Shown here: in pieces, positions 43,171 to 49,868 of the stretch
Layout of the letters: every line of letters starts with the position of its first letter
Position numbering within the stretch: the first letter of the stretch is position 1
Assembly (NCBI RefSeq): GCF_900104635.1
Contig: NZ_FNWC01000007.1
Coordinates: 620,001 to 684,000, forward strand
Length of the DNA: 64,000 nt
From: Coprococcus phoceensis
GTDB taxonomy: Bacteria; Bacillota; Clostridia; Lachnospirales; Lachnospiraceae
Reading direction: 5' to 3'
Made by a program: the position numbers and the translations under genes
The notes under the pieces: model-generated
Seen by the model: the letters and a program-made list of their open reading frames with translations, nothing else
The model's database searches: none
What the model was told of the DNA's origin: nothing

Positions 43171-43527
43171 ATGGACAAAATTTTATTTGAAATAAAGATA
43201 ACAAATTCTTGTGAAGAGATAAAAAGACTGGAAATTTTGAACGATATATTAAAAAATGTGGGAGCGGATGCTTCTTTTGAAAAAGAACAGTCTGGAGAGA
43301 ACTTCTTGAAAATTCGTTATGACAAAGAGACTATAAGAAAAATAAAAAGCAGAAAAGCTGGGGCAAAGTCAATTAAGTTGAAACGGAAAATTTCAATTAA
43401 AGAGGTTGAAAAATGGATTGATGTAACGACTGCGAAAGAAGTGGCAGAAGAATTAGGTGTAAGTCGATCAACTTTATTCCGAAGAATAAAAGAAGCAAAA
43501 AAGCAGGGAGTGGATTATATCGAATAA
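43171..43527 (+). CDS. Small protein with C-terminal HTH
   Basis: The 118-residue protein has a charged N-terminal alpha/beta part, a very basic segment (KIKSRKAGAKSIKLKRKISI, about residues 68-87) and an HTH at the end (TAKEVAEELGVSRSTLFRRIKEAKKQG, about 89-115), like the HTH of resolvases and small plasmid regulators. The N-terminus may bind a partner. It lies between palindrome S4 and two motif copies, so it is one candidate reader of these sites; no direct evidence. Confidence 0.55.
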   Translation: MDKILFEIKITNSCEEIKRLEILNDILKNVGADASFEKEQSGENFLKIRYDKETIRKIKSRKAGAKSIKLKRKISIKEVEKWIDVTTAKEVAEELGVSRSTLFRRIKEAKKQGVDYIE

Positions 43528-43530
43528 AAA

Positions 43531-43549
43531 TTTTTCTTTTTTTGGGGAA
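43531..43549 (+). promoter_or_regulatory. Element motif copy 4 (with 7 T)
   Basis: TTTTTC, T7, GGGGAA in plus orientation directly after the HTH gene stop. Copy 5 faces it 160 bp away; the gap 43528-43820 contains little else apart from an inverted repeat around AAAGGCTTTTATT. Confidence 0.65.
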
Positions 43550-43707
43550 AAGGGAAGTGCAATAGAATATAGAAAAGAGCATAGTGGAGCTGATAGTAGA
43601 ATAAAAGCCAATGGAGAACTGTTCCAAAGGCTTTTATTTTGTAAACAAAAACAACCTTAAAAGGTTATTTATATAATACTATATTGGCATAATAAAAGCA
43701 AATAGTT

Positions 43708-43725
43708 TTCCCCAAAAAAGAAAAA
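43708..43725 (-). promoter_or_regulatory. Element motif copy 5 (TTCCCCAAAAAAGAAAAA)
   Basis: Ends 45 or 50 bp before overlapping TATAAT boxes at 43770 and 43775; presumed control site of the DUF5688 gene. Confidence 0.7.
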
Positions 43726-43820
43726 GTTTCGTTCTAATTATCTCTGAAAAGATGCACTTTAGGCATTAATATAATATAATTATATTGTAAACAAAAACAA
43801 TAAGAAAAGGAGAATGGAAA

Positions 43821-44711
43821 ATGAATTACAAAGTATTTCAAAAAAGTGTATTGGAAGAGGTAAAAAGAAGAACAGGAGAGGATGTAAGATTATGCGAAAC
43901 CACAAAAAATAATAGTGTTGTGCGAGCCGGAATTATTATGGGGGAAAAAGAGATTTCGCCAATAATATATTTGGAAGAATTTTTTTATAAGTATCAACAA
44001 AAAATTTGCTCGATTGAAACAATCGCAAAGGAAATAATAAAAGTGTACAACGAGCACAGGGACGTTCCTTTCAGTTGCAAAAAGATTTTAGAGAAAGTGG
44101 GAAAAGAGGAAAATGTAATTTGTAAATTAATACATACGGACAGTAACGCGCAATTGTTGCAAAGAGTACCGCATAAGACTTTTTTAGACTTGTCTGTTAT
44201 ATATTATTTAGATGGCGGAGAACTAAAAGATAAAAGTGAAAGAATGACAATTTTAATCACAAATGATATTTTGAAAATGATACCTTTAAGAGAGGAAAAA
44301 TTATATGAGTTGGCATTAAAAAACATGGAAATCAAATTCGAATATAAGTTTTATAACATGATAGAGATATTTGAAGAGATGCCAATAGATGAAGAAGAAA
44401 AGAGAAGATTGATAAAATCGTGTGAAGAGGAAATTATGTATGTTCTTACAAACAAAGAAAAGTTTTGGGGGGCTACAGCAATTTTGAGAACAGAAATTTT
44501 AGAAGAGATTGGCAAAAAATTAAAACAAAATTTTTACATTATTCCAAGTAGCATTGATGAAGTGCTTATTGTTCCGTCTTATGCAGATATAGATAGAAAA
44601 ATGATGGACACTATGATACAAGAAGTGAATGAAACACAGGTAAGCAAAGAAGAAAGGCTTTCAGACCATGCATATTATTATTCGATAGAAGAGGGAAAAA
44701 TATTCTTGTAA
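43821..44711 (+). CDS. DUF5688 family protein
   Basis: The 296-residue soluble protein has the pattern of DUF5688 (MNYKVFQKSVLEEVKRRTG, then YLEEFFYKYQ..SIETIAKEIIKVYNEH and HKTFLDLSVIYYL). The family is widespread on Lachnospiraceae accessory regions and of unknown function. AAAAGGAG lies 7 nt before the ATG. It is controlled by an element promoter carrying the conserved motif. Confidence 0.75.
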   Translation: MNYKVFQKSVLEEVKRRTGEDVRLCETTKNNSVVRAGIIMGEKEISPIIYLEEFFYKYQQKICSIETIAKEIIKVYNEHRDVPFSCKKILEKVGKEENVICKLIHTDSNAQLLQRVPHKTFLDLSVIYYLDGGELKDKSERMTILITNDILKMIPLREEKLYELALKNMEIKFEYKFYNMIEIFEEMPIDEEEKRRLIKSCEEEIMYVLTNKEKFWGATAILRTEILEEIGKKLKQNFYIIPSSIDEVLIVPSYADIDRKMMDTMIQEVNETQVSKEERLSDHAYYYSIEEGKIFL

Positions 44712-44730
44712 AAGCATCTCTTATGTGTCA

Positions 44731-44759
44731 GGAGCTGTCTGCTGATAGCGGACAGTTCC
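44731..44759 (+). terminator. Hairpin after the DUF5688 gene
   Basis: GGAGCTGTCTGC (44731-44742) pairs with GCGGACAGTTCC (44748-44759, one G-T pair). A-rich rather than T-rich sequence follows. Confidence 0.6.
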
Positions 44760-44846
44760 AAAAAATAAATGGAAGTCTGTAAAGAGAATAGACTTTAAAG
44801 AAAAAAAATGTTAAAGTATTGATAGGGAAATAAAGGGGGTGTCAAG

Positions 44847-45086
44847 TTGCGGATCGAGTATGAAAAAGAGGCTGCGAAGCACATTGGTAAAATGGATAGA
44901 CCAACAAAACAGAGGTTGAAGATAGCAATTGAGAAACTTCCGGCGGGTGATGTAAAAAAGTTACAAGGAATTAAAGATGATTACCGATTACGAGTTGGAG
45001 ATTTGCGAGTTATTTTTTCGGTAATAAATGATACAATAATCATAAAGGATGTTTTACCAAGAGGGCAGGTATACAAGCGATTATAG
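44847..45086 (+). CDS. RelE/ParE-family toxin
   Basis: The 79-residue protein begins at TTG after GGGGGTG. KEAAKHIGKMDRPTKQRLKIAIEKLP, GDVKKLQGIKDDYRLRVGDLRVIFSV and DVLPRGQVYKR are typical RelE/ParE-fold marks, including the Arg-rich strand of ribosome-dependent RNases. The gene lies before the presumed antitoxin, 12 bp apart, the reverse of the usual relBE order. It probably stabilises the element. Confidence 0.85.
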   Translation: MRIEYEKEAAKHIGKMDRPTKQRLKIAIEKLPAGDVKKLQGIKDDYRLRVGDLRVIFSVINDTIIIKDVLPRGQVYKRL

Positions 45087-45098
45087 GAGGCGTTGACA

Positions 45099-45290
45099 AT
45101 GAGTAAAGAAATGTTAAAAGGATTAATAGATTTAATTGATGAGAGTGACACAGAAACAATATTTAGAGTGTTGGTTCGGTTTGTTCCGGAAGATAAAGCA
45201 TTGCCGGATGAAATAGAGGCAATTGAACGAGCAAATGAAAGCATTGCTCAGCACGGAACAGTATTACATGATTCTATAAATTGGGATTAA
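45099..45290 (+). CDS. Antitoxin partner of the RelE-type toxin
   Basis: A 63-residue acidic protein from the ATG at 45099 (TAGGAGG upstream), with SKEMLKGLIDLIDESDTETIFRVLVRFV and a C-terminal acidic tail. This is typical of short antitoxins that follow RelE toxins in Lachnospiraceae (RHH/PhD-unlike). Assignment rests on size, charge and position. Confidence 0.7.
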   Translation: MSKEMLKGLIDLIDESDTETIFRVLVRFVPEDKALPDEIEAIERANESIAQHGTVLHDSINWD

Positions 45291-45306
45291 TGAGATTAAA
45301 AAGGTA

Positions 45307-45324
45307 GGGGACAAATTTGTCCCC
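45307..45324. repeat. Solitary palindrome S5, GGGGACAAATTTGTCCCC
   Basis: Perfect palindrome 17 bp after the antitoxin stop. Confidence 0.9.
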
Positions 45325-45391
45325 TAGATAATTAAAGAGAGGTAACGAGTATTAGAATCAGAAAAGAAGATGATAGTCAGAAAGGAATGTT

Positions 45392-45775
45392 ATGAAGAAA
45401 ACATATATATTGAGTTGTGCTGCGATTATTATTTCAATTATCTCCATGACTATTTCTATAATTGAAATGGGGACAGAAGCTGTAACAACTCCAGACGGGA
45501 GCATATCAGATTGTGTATCTAAGGAATCGCAATTACTTGTAGAATCAAAGGAAAATATGGTTGTACAATTAAAAAGTGAAGTGCCGGAAACAGAACTTAT
45601 AAAACATGGAACAGAATATGTAGTTGAAAAAGTAGTGATAGAGAATAGTGGGGAAAAATATTATTTTATTGAAATGTTTGTGAACGAAAATCCATGTGTT
45701 AAACAGGTAAGTGCTGATGATTTTGAAATGATTTCTGAATATCAGATACCTTTGGATATATCAAGGAGAGGTTAA
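45392..45775 (+). CDS. Exported small protein of unknown function
   Basis: The 127-residue protein has a signal peptide or membrane anchor (residues 4-25, ILSCAAIIISIISMTISII) and an outer part with strands (EYVVEKVVIENSGEKYYFIEMFVNE). The Cys at residue 9 is within the hydrophobic core, so it is not a plain lipoprotein. GAAAGGAATG is the ribosome binding site. Unrecognised. Confidence 0.5.
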   Translation: MKKTYILSCAAIIISIISMTISIIEMGTEAVTTPDGSISDCVSKESQLLVESKENMVVQLKSEVPETELIKHGTEYVVEKVVIENSGEKYYFIEMFVNENPCVKQVSADDFEMISEYQIPLDISRRG

Positions 45776-45800
45776 TATTATACAAAGTTTAAACTTTATT

Positions 45801-45923
45801 ATGTCTATAGTTTCGGCAGGACCAAAGAAAATACAGTATATCACAAATAAAGTGGTTATTTCTGGAAAAGAATATGTGGGAAAAACCTGTGCGATTTATT
45901 ATCAGTCTCAAAATGAGATTTAA
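45801..45923 (+). CDS. Possible short ORF (40 aa), weak
   Basis: The frame MSIVSAGPKKIQYITNKVVI... is open for 40 codons but has no ribosome binding site. It could be a fragment. Otherwise 45776-46248 holds only palindrome S6, a hairpin TTGCCATTTTGGCAA near 46100 and motif copy 6. Confidence 0.2.
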   Translation: MSIVSAGPKKIQYITNKVVISGKEYVGKTCAIYYQSQNEI

Positions 45924-46016
45924 AAAATATTACACTTCATAGACAATGCTCCAAAAAATAATGTAGTATGGAATAAATGGGAGCAGATAAGAATAGAATG
46001 TTCAAGGAGAAAATAA

Positions 46017-46034
46017 GGGGACAAATTTGTCCCC
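46017..46034. repeat. Solitary palindrome S6, GGGGACAAATTTGTCCCC
   Basis: Perfect palindrome in a gene-poor stretch upstream of motif copy 6. Confidence 0.9.
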
Positions 46035-46121
46035 TAAATAATTTAGTAACAGAGTAAAGGAACTGTGAAGATATATGGAGCTGAGAGGCTCTTTTTTTGT
46101 TGCCATTTTGGCAACAAATTT

Positions 46122-46139
46122 TTCTGCAAAAAAGAAAAA
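46122..46139 (-). promoter_or_regulatory. Element motif copy 6 (degenerate left end)
   Basis: TTCTGCAAAAAAGAAAAA; ends 50 bp before TATAAT at 46189. Confidence 0.6.
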
Positions 46140-46248
46140 TTAGGTGTAGGAAAAGCTGAAAAAAGAAGAAAAAGAAGTGTAAATATATTATAATATAAGT
46201 ATCAAAACAAAAACTTTTGAAATATGCAAGGCAGAAAGGGTGGTAAAT

Positions 46249-46383
46249 GTGAAAATGCCGAATGCAAGTGAAGTCATAGAAAGACTTGCAAGAGAAAATG
46301 AGCAGAGAAAAATCTTAACAATTCTAGAAGAGTGTAAAGATTTAGCAGAGGCAAAAGCCAAGATTAAGGCACTGCTCCAATAA
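46249..46383 (+). CDS. Small helical protein (44 aa)
   Basis: The GTG at 46249 (or ATG at 46255) after AGAAAGGGTGG opens 44 codons: a single long amphipathic helix pair (SEVIERLARENEQRKILTILEECKDLAEAKAKIKALL, residues 7-43). It is driven by a promoter with the conserved motif spacing, which supports it being a real gene. Perhaps a small regulator; unrecognised. Confidence 0.55.
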   Translation: MKMPNASEVIERLARENEQRKILTILEECKDLAEAKAKIKALLQ

Positions 46384-46392
46384 ATAAATTAA

Positions 46393-46561
46393 AATGACCG
46401 TCTTATAAAAGACAGTCATTACCCAACGAATCACAGGCGGTTTGTCTTGCGACAGCCTGTGATAAAATAATAACACACGCAAGACAGAAAGAAAAGAGAA
46501 TTATCAGAAATGCAAACAAAAAAGCCGGAATCGCACACACTAGCAATGAAACGAAACCGGC
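46393..46561 (+). ncRNA. Structured leader with H-type pseudoknot
   Basis: Four helices can be read. AATGAC.GTCTT/AAGAC.GTCATT lies at 46393-46420. P1 is TCACAGGC (46431-46438) with GCCTGTGA (46455-46462). P2 is TGTCTTGCG in the P1 loop (46443-46451) with CGCAAGACA (46478-46486), giving a pseudoknot. P3 is GCCGG (46524-46528) with CCGGC (46557-46561). It ends 28 bp before the J-domain gene start. It may be a regulatory leader or a separate RNA; no known class is recognised. Confidence 0.6.
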
Positions 46562-46588
46562 ACCCCAAAGAAAGGAGATAATTATATT

Positions 46589-47614
46589 ATGGCAAAATAT
46601 TTTAAAAATGTAAAGAGTTATGAGGATTTAAAGAAACAATACAAAGAATTGCTTAAAAGATACCACCCGGACAATGGTGGCGATCTTGAAGAAATGAAAA
46701 ACATCAATGTTGAATTTGATTCTCTTTTTCCGATTTGGAAAGAGCGAAAAGGAACGAAAATGAAAGAACCCGTTAAAGAAACAGCGGATAGTGTTAGAAA
46801 TCAGTTTTACACACAGTTTGGATGGGAGGGGAGCAATCACAGCTGGAGCAGGACTCTAAAAGAAGTTGCTCAGATTGTGCGTACATATGTAAAAGAAAAA
46901 TATCCAACATATAAATTCAGTGTACGTACAACATATGCTTCTATGTGTCAAGAGTTACATGTTGCACTGAAAGAAAGTCCAATTGAAATTTATAAACCTT
47001 TTGAAGAATTGACAAGTGAGGATTTTGAAAAAATTGGAAAAAGTTTATTTCCATGGAATTGGGTTGTTGATGAAAGAATGAATTTTCTAAATGCATCAAG
47101 AGAAGAAAAAGAAAAAATTATTAGAGATTCAACAAATGTATATAAAAATGTTTTGAATGAAGCTACGAGGGCGGTTATTCAGGATGTAGATAATTTTGTA
47201 AAATCTTATAACTACGAAGATTGCGACGGAATGATTGACTATTTCCATGTAGATTTTTACTATTTTGGATGCTGTAAGGACAACGGCAAAAATATAAAAA
47301 TTGTACCAAAGACAGCAAGAATTAAAAATCGTAGCACAGCACCAGCGAAGCAGAGCAATGCAAAAACACAGTCGGAAGAAACAGACGCCACCGCAATCGA
47401 AGGAAAGAAAACATATACTTTTAAAGTTACACACGGCGAAGATACACGCGACGGCTCCGAACTATGGGTTGTAAGAATTGAAGAGACATTGCCCAAGGAA
47501 GAATATATAAGAATCAAAAGAATTATAAAAGACTTGGGTGGTTATTACTCAAAATTTAAACACGGATTTATTTTCAGATTTGAGCCTTACGAAGTGCTGA
47601 AAGAGGTTATATAA
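46589..47614 (+). CDS. J-domain and LPD29-domain protein
   Basis: The 341-residue protein begins with a J domain (residues 8-50) carrying the HPD motif in LLKRYHPDNGGDLEEM, which stimulates Hsp70. Then comes an LPD29-like domain (EVAQIVRTYVKEKYPTYKFSVRTTYASMCQELHVAL, about residues 90-125). The C-terminus has a small beta domain (YTFKVTHGEDTRDGSELWVVRI). LPD domains are typical of polyvalent proteins of phages and conjugative elements that enter the recipient. AAAGGAG is 8 nt before the ATG, and a structured leader precedes it. Confidence 0.8.
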   Translation: MAKYFKNVKSYEDLKKQYKELLKRYHPDNGGDLEEMKNINVEFDSLFPIWKERKGTKMKEPVKETADSVRNQFYTQFGWEGSNHSWSRTLKEVAQIVRTYVKEKYPTYKFSVRTTYASMCQELHVALKESPIEIYKPFEELTSEDFEKIGKSLFPWNWVVDERMNFLNASREEKEKIIRDSTNVYKNVLNEATRAVIQDVDNFVKSYNYEDCDGMIDYFHVDFYYFGCCKDNGKNIKIVPKTARIKNRSTAPAKQSNAKTQSEETDATAIEGKKTYTFKVTHGEDTRDGSELWVVRIEETLPKEEYIRIKRIIKDLGGYYSKFKHGFIFRFEPYEVLKEVI

Positions 47615-47615
47615 T

Positions 47616-47792
47616 ATGATGTATACAGACGAAATAGCAGCCGTTAAAATAGCAGTTAAGAGAGCGAAGAAAGCCGGAGATATTGAAGCCGGCTTTCAAA
47701 GTCTTTTCAAGTGGCACACAAAGCACCAAACAAGAGATATCAACTGGATAATTAAATGTTATAAAAAAGCAATCAAACAAGGAATTGTTTAG
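47616..47792 (+). CDS. Small basic protein (58 aa)
   Basis: It starts one base after the J-domain gene stop; an ATG follows at 47619 as well. It is all-helical and lysine-rich (IAVKRAKKAGDIEAGFQSLFKWHTKH...). It is translationally coupled to the J-domain gene, whose 3' end contains AAGAGG. A terminator follows. The function is unknown; it may bind DNA. Confidence 0.5.
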   Translation: MMYTDEIAAVKIAVKRAKKAGDIEAGFQSLFKWHTKHQTRDINWIIKCYKKAIKQGIV

Positions 47793-47836
47793 AAACACAA
47801 AATTTTTATTTGTAGCATAAATGAAATACGTTGCAC

Positions 47837-47879
47837 AAAAAAACAGCAGCAAGAACAAATGTTCTGTACGCTGTTTTTT
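47837..47879 (+). terminator. Terminator before the oriT candidate
   Basis: AAAAAACAGC (around 47838-47847) pairs with GCTGTTTTTT (47870-47879), enclosing AGAACA/TGTTCT. Confidence 0.75.
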
Positions 47880-47952
47880 GTATGAAATGAAATACCTGGA
47901 ACAATGGATGCCCGGAAAATCATTGGAAACATCTAGGGAAAGAGCATAAGGG

Positions 47953-48000
47953 AAAACCCACCCCAAAATGGCTTTGGGGCTAGGCAAAGCCTAGGGTTTT
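47953..48000 (+). other. oriT: Candidate origin of transfer (oriT), cloverleaf
   Basis: AAAACCC (47953-47959) pairs with GGGTTTT (47994-48000) and encloses two adjoining hairpins: CCCCAAA/TTTGGGG (47961-47979) and CTAGGC/GCCTAG (47980-47994). The three-way junction lies just upstream of two accessory DNA-binding genes and the relaxase, where oriT is usual. The nick site cannot be read by eye. Confidence 0.6.
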
Positions 48001-48010
48001 CATGGGGTGA

Positions 48011-48028
48011 TTTTTCTTTTTTGGAGAA
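48011..48028 (+). promoter_or_regulatory. Element motif copy 7 (TTTTTCTTTTTTGGAGAA)
   Basis: Plus orientation, 10 bp after the cloverleaf and 85 bp before the accessory gene start. Confidence 0.65.
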
Positions 48029-48112
48029 TACAAGCGATATCGGTCTTGATAAGTTGAGTTTTATATATTAATATATAAATATTAAAACAATGATTAAGAG
48101 GTGGAAGTTAAT

Positions 48113-48397
48113 ATGAAGCAGGATATAAAAATATATAAATTAGAAAGTGAAGTTGTGCTTGCGATTGATAGGATGGCAAAAGAACATGGGATGAGTCGTA
48201 ATAAATATTTAATCGGTATTTTAAAGAATCATGTGATAGCTGGAGAAATAAAAGAGGTCGAGGAACGCTATGTGAATTTAATCAAAACGAACATGGAAGT
48301 TATACAGCATAACTCTGAAACATTAGAGATGTTGAAACAGGAGATTTTGATGGAGAAATATTTAGAAGAAGAATGGAGAAGAGCTAATGAAAGTTAA
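48113..48397 (+). CDS. Relaxosome accessory protein (RHH-like)
   Basis: The protein is 94 residues from the ATG at 48113 (GAGGTGG upstream). The segment DIKIYKLESEVVLAIDRMAKEHGMSRNKYLIGILKNHV has strand-helix-helix ribbon shape as in plasmid MobC/TraY-like auxiliary proteins. A coiled tail follows. It lies beside the oriT candidate and overlaps the next gene by 11 bp. A function in relaxosome assembly and self-repression is inferred. Confidence 0.65.
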   Translation: MKQDIKIYKLESEVVLAIDRMAKEHGMSRNKYLIGILKNHVIAGEIKEVEERYVNLIKTNMEVIQHNSETLEMLKQEILMEKYLEEEWRRANES

Positions 48398-48743
48398 ACC
48401 TTTTAGATTGGAAGAGGAAGATGAGAAAATAATTCAGAAAGTGCAAGAAGAACAAGGACTAAAAAGTGAGGCGGCAGCATTGCGGTATATTTTACGGCAA
48501 TATAGTAAAAATGAAAAAACTGTTAATGGAATATCAATGGAAGTGTTTCGGAAAATGGAAGAAATGCAAGAACTGACATTGGATATTTTAAATACAATTT
48601 TAATAGATAGTAGATTTGATGTGTGTTATCCAGTAAGCGAGGAGGAATCAGAAGTTCTTATTAAATTAAAAGATCATAGAAAGAAAAAGTTAGCTAATTT
48701 GAAGCAGAAAAAAGATTACAAAAATAAAAAGAAAGGGGTTTAA
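48387..48743 (+). CDS. Second relaxosome accessory protein
   Basis: A 118-residue protein with strand KPFRLEEEDEKIIQKVQEEQGLKSEAAALRYILRQY, again a ribbon-helix-helix-like N-terminus, then a helical part and a lysine-rich end (KLANLKQKKDYKNKKKG). It overlaps the preceding gene, and both resemble each other in shape. The palindrome array begins 6 bp after its stop. Confidence 0.6.
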   Translation: MKVKPFRLEEEDEKIIQKVQEEQGLKSEAAALRYILRQYSKNEKTVNGISMEVFRKMEEMQELTLDILNTILIDSRFDVCYPVSEEESEVLIKLKDHRKKKLANLKQKKDYKNKKKGV

Positions 48744-48748
48744 GAGAA

Positions 48749-49849
48749 GGGGACAAAAATGTCCCCTAAGCAGAGAAGAACAGAGGGGGACAAAAATGTC
48801 CCCTAAGAAGAGAAGAACTGGAGGGGGGACAAAAATGTCTCCTAAGCAGGGAAAAAACAGAGGGGGACAAAAATGTCTCCTAAGCAGGGAAAAAACAGAG
48901 GGGGACAAAAATGTCCCCTAAGAAGAGAAGAACAGAGGGGGACAAAATTGTCCCCTAAGAAGAGAAGAACAGAGGGGGACAAAAATGTCCCCTAAGAAGA
49001 GAAGAACTGGAGGGGGACAAAAATGTCCCCTAAGAAGAGAAGAACTGAGGGGGGACAAAGTTGTCCCCTAGATAGAGAAGAGCCGGAGGGGGACAAAATT
49101 GTCCCCTAGATAGAGAAGAGCCAGAGGGGGACAAAGTTGTCCCCTAGATAGAGAAGAGCCGGAGGGGGACAAAATTGTCTCCTAGATAGAGAAGAGCCAG
49201 AGGGGGACAAAAATGTCCTCTAAGAAGAGAAGAACTGGAGGGGGACAAAATTGTCCCCTAAGCAGGGAAGAAACAGAGGGGGACAAAAATGTCCCCTAAG
49301 AAGAGAAGAACTGAGGGGGGACAAAAATGTCCCCTAAGAAGAGAAGAACAGAGGGGGACAAAATTGTCCCCTAAGAAGAGAAGAACTGGAGGGGGACAAA
49401 ATTGTCCCCTAAGCAGGGGAGAAACAGAGGGGGACAAAATTGTCCCCTAAGAAGAGAAGAGCCAGAGGGGGACAAAATTGTCCCCTAAGAAGAGAAGAAC
49501 TGAGGGGGGACAAAGTTGTCCCCTAAGCAGGGAAGAAACAGAGGGGGACAAAATTGTCCCCTAAGCAGAGAAAAACCAGAGGGGACAAAATTGTCCCCTA
49601 AGCAGAGAAGAACAGAGGGGGACAAAAATGTCCCCTAAGAAGAGAAGAACTGGAGGGGACAAAAATGTCCCCTAAGAAGAGAAGAACTGGAGGGGACAAA
49701 AATGTCCCCTAAGAAGAGAAGAACTGAAGGGGGACAAAATTGTCTCCTAAGCAGGGAAGAAAAAGAGGGGGACAAAATTGTCTCCTAAGCAGGGAAGAAA
49801 AAGAGGGGGACAAAAATGTCCCCTAAACAGAGAAAGACAAAAATGTTTC
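48749..49849. repeat. Tandem array of 29 palindromes (plus one degenerate copy)
   Basis: The unit is G(4-6)ACAAA..TGTCCCC followed by a purine-rich linker such as TAAGAAGAGAAGAACTGGAG. The period is about 38 bp (36-39) and I count 29 complete palindromes. The centres are AAAAAT (14), AAAATT (12) and AAAGTT (3). Linkers fall into types TAAGAAGAGAAGAACTG, TAAGCAGGGAAGAAACAG and TAGATAGAGAAGAGCC, often in adjacent copies. The last copy (49842-49849) is degraded. No gene runs through it. It separates the accessory genes from the relaxase. Confidence 0.97.
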
Positions 49850-49868
49850 CGGAAAAGGAGGTATAAGG

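Noticed and set aside
48690..48908. Minus-strand frame through the palindrome array
   Set aside because: It reads only repeat units in tandem (proline/phenylalanine/leucine-rich), lacks a ribosome binding site and is a by-product of the 38-bp periodicity.
48749..49849. CRISPR array
   Set aside because: The repeat is a short palindrome, the linkers are not unique spacers but a few recurring purine-rich types, and no cas gene is present.
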